DNA of 7,838 bases from Limnohabitans sp. (GTDB taxonomy: Bacteria; Pseudomonadota; Gammaproteobacteria; Burkholderiales; Burkholderiaceae_C). The translations under genes and the position numbers were made by a program. This document shows positions 7,753 to 7,838 of the stretch, piece by piece (the stretch's first letter is position 1; each line of letters begins with the position of its first letter). Below the pieces are notes generated by a model. That model was not told the DNA's origin. It ran no database searches and worked only from the letters and a program-made list of their open reading frames with translations. The stretch lies in assembly GCA_009693225.1 (NCBI GenBank), contig SHXP01000102.1, forward strand, positions 1 to 7,838, written 5' to 3'.

Positions 7753-7838
7753 GCGCTGATTTTGCCTCAGCTTGATCGGGTAGCAAGACTGGGCGTCTGC
7801 GCCACAGTAGCTTTGTCAGCCGGGGCTTTGGTATTCAG

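Overview
The window looks like chromosomal DNA of a moderately GC-rich betaproteobacterium, most likely Burkholderiales. This rests on the sequence style of MnmA (SSNQDFIDAA, NFAADYKDRVFAEFLREY), the long MaeB-type malic enzyme and the glutaryl-CoA dehydrogenase. The assignment comes from remembered family sequences, not from a search. Most of the content is housekeeping and central carbon metabolism. No transposase, integrase, CRISPR array, tRNA or rRNA was found.

Left part, plus strand: the 3' portion of an acetoacetyl-CoA synthetase gene (1-1080) runs in from outside the window. It is broken by an in-frame TAG (274-276) and also lacks a conserved stretch just before it. After a 152-base gap carrying two hairpins come glutaryl-CoA dehydrogenase (gcdH, 1233-2429) and, 58 bases later, the tRNA 2-thiouridylase gene mnmA (2488-3594). 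The first two genes make metabolic sense together: glutaryl-CoA dehydrogenase yields crotonyl-CoA, which is oxidised through acetoacetyl-CoA to acetyl-CoA, and the synthetase would feed free acetoacetate into the same pool.

Middle: 3595-3960 holds no convincing gene. It has a degenerate direct repeat, a small hairpin and a good intrinsic terminator that serves the converging gene on the minus strand. That gene (3961-4530, minus) encodes a barstar-family protein, a ribonuclease-inhibitor fold, with no nuclease visible nearby. Its upstream region (4531-4764) is dense in palindromes, carries a perfect DnaA-box 9-mer and has a plausible minus-strand promoter.

Right part, minus strand: an outer-membrane beta-barrel protein of unknown function (7114-7752) lies 27 bases upstream of maeB (4765-7086), a 773-residue malic enzyme with a C-terminal phosphotransacetylase-like domain. 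The two may be co-transcribed. A 22-bp perfect palindrome follows maeB.

No new multi-gene system is evident. The items most worth checking are the damaged acetoacetyl-CoA synthetase, the orphan barstar protein with its palindrome-rich leader, and the repeat-bearing gap after mnmA.
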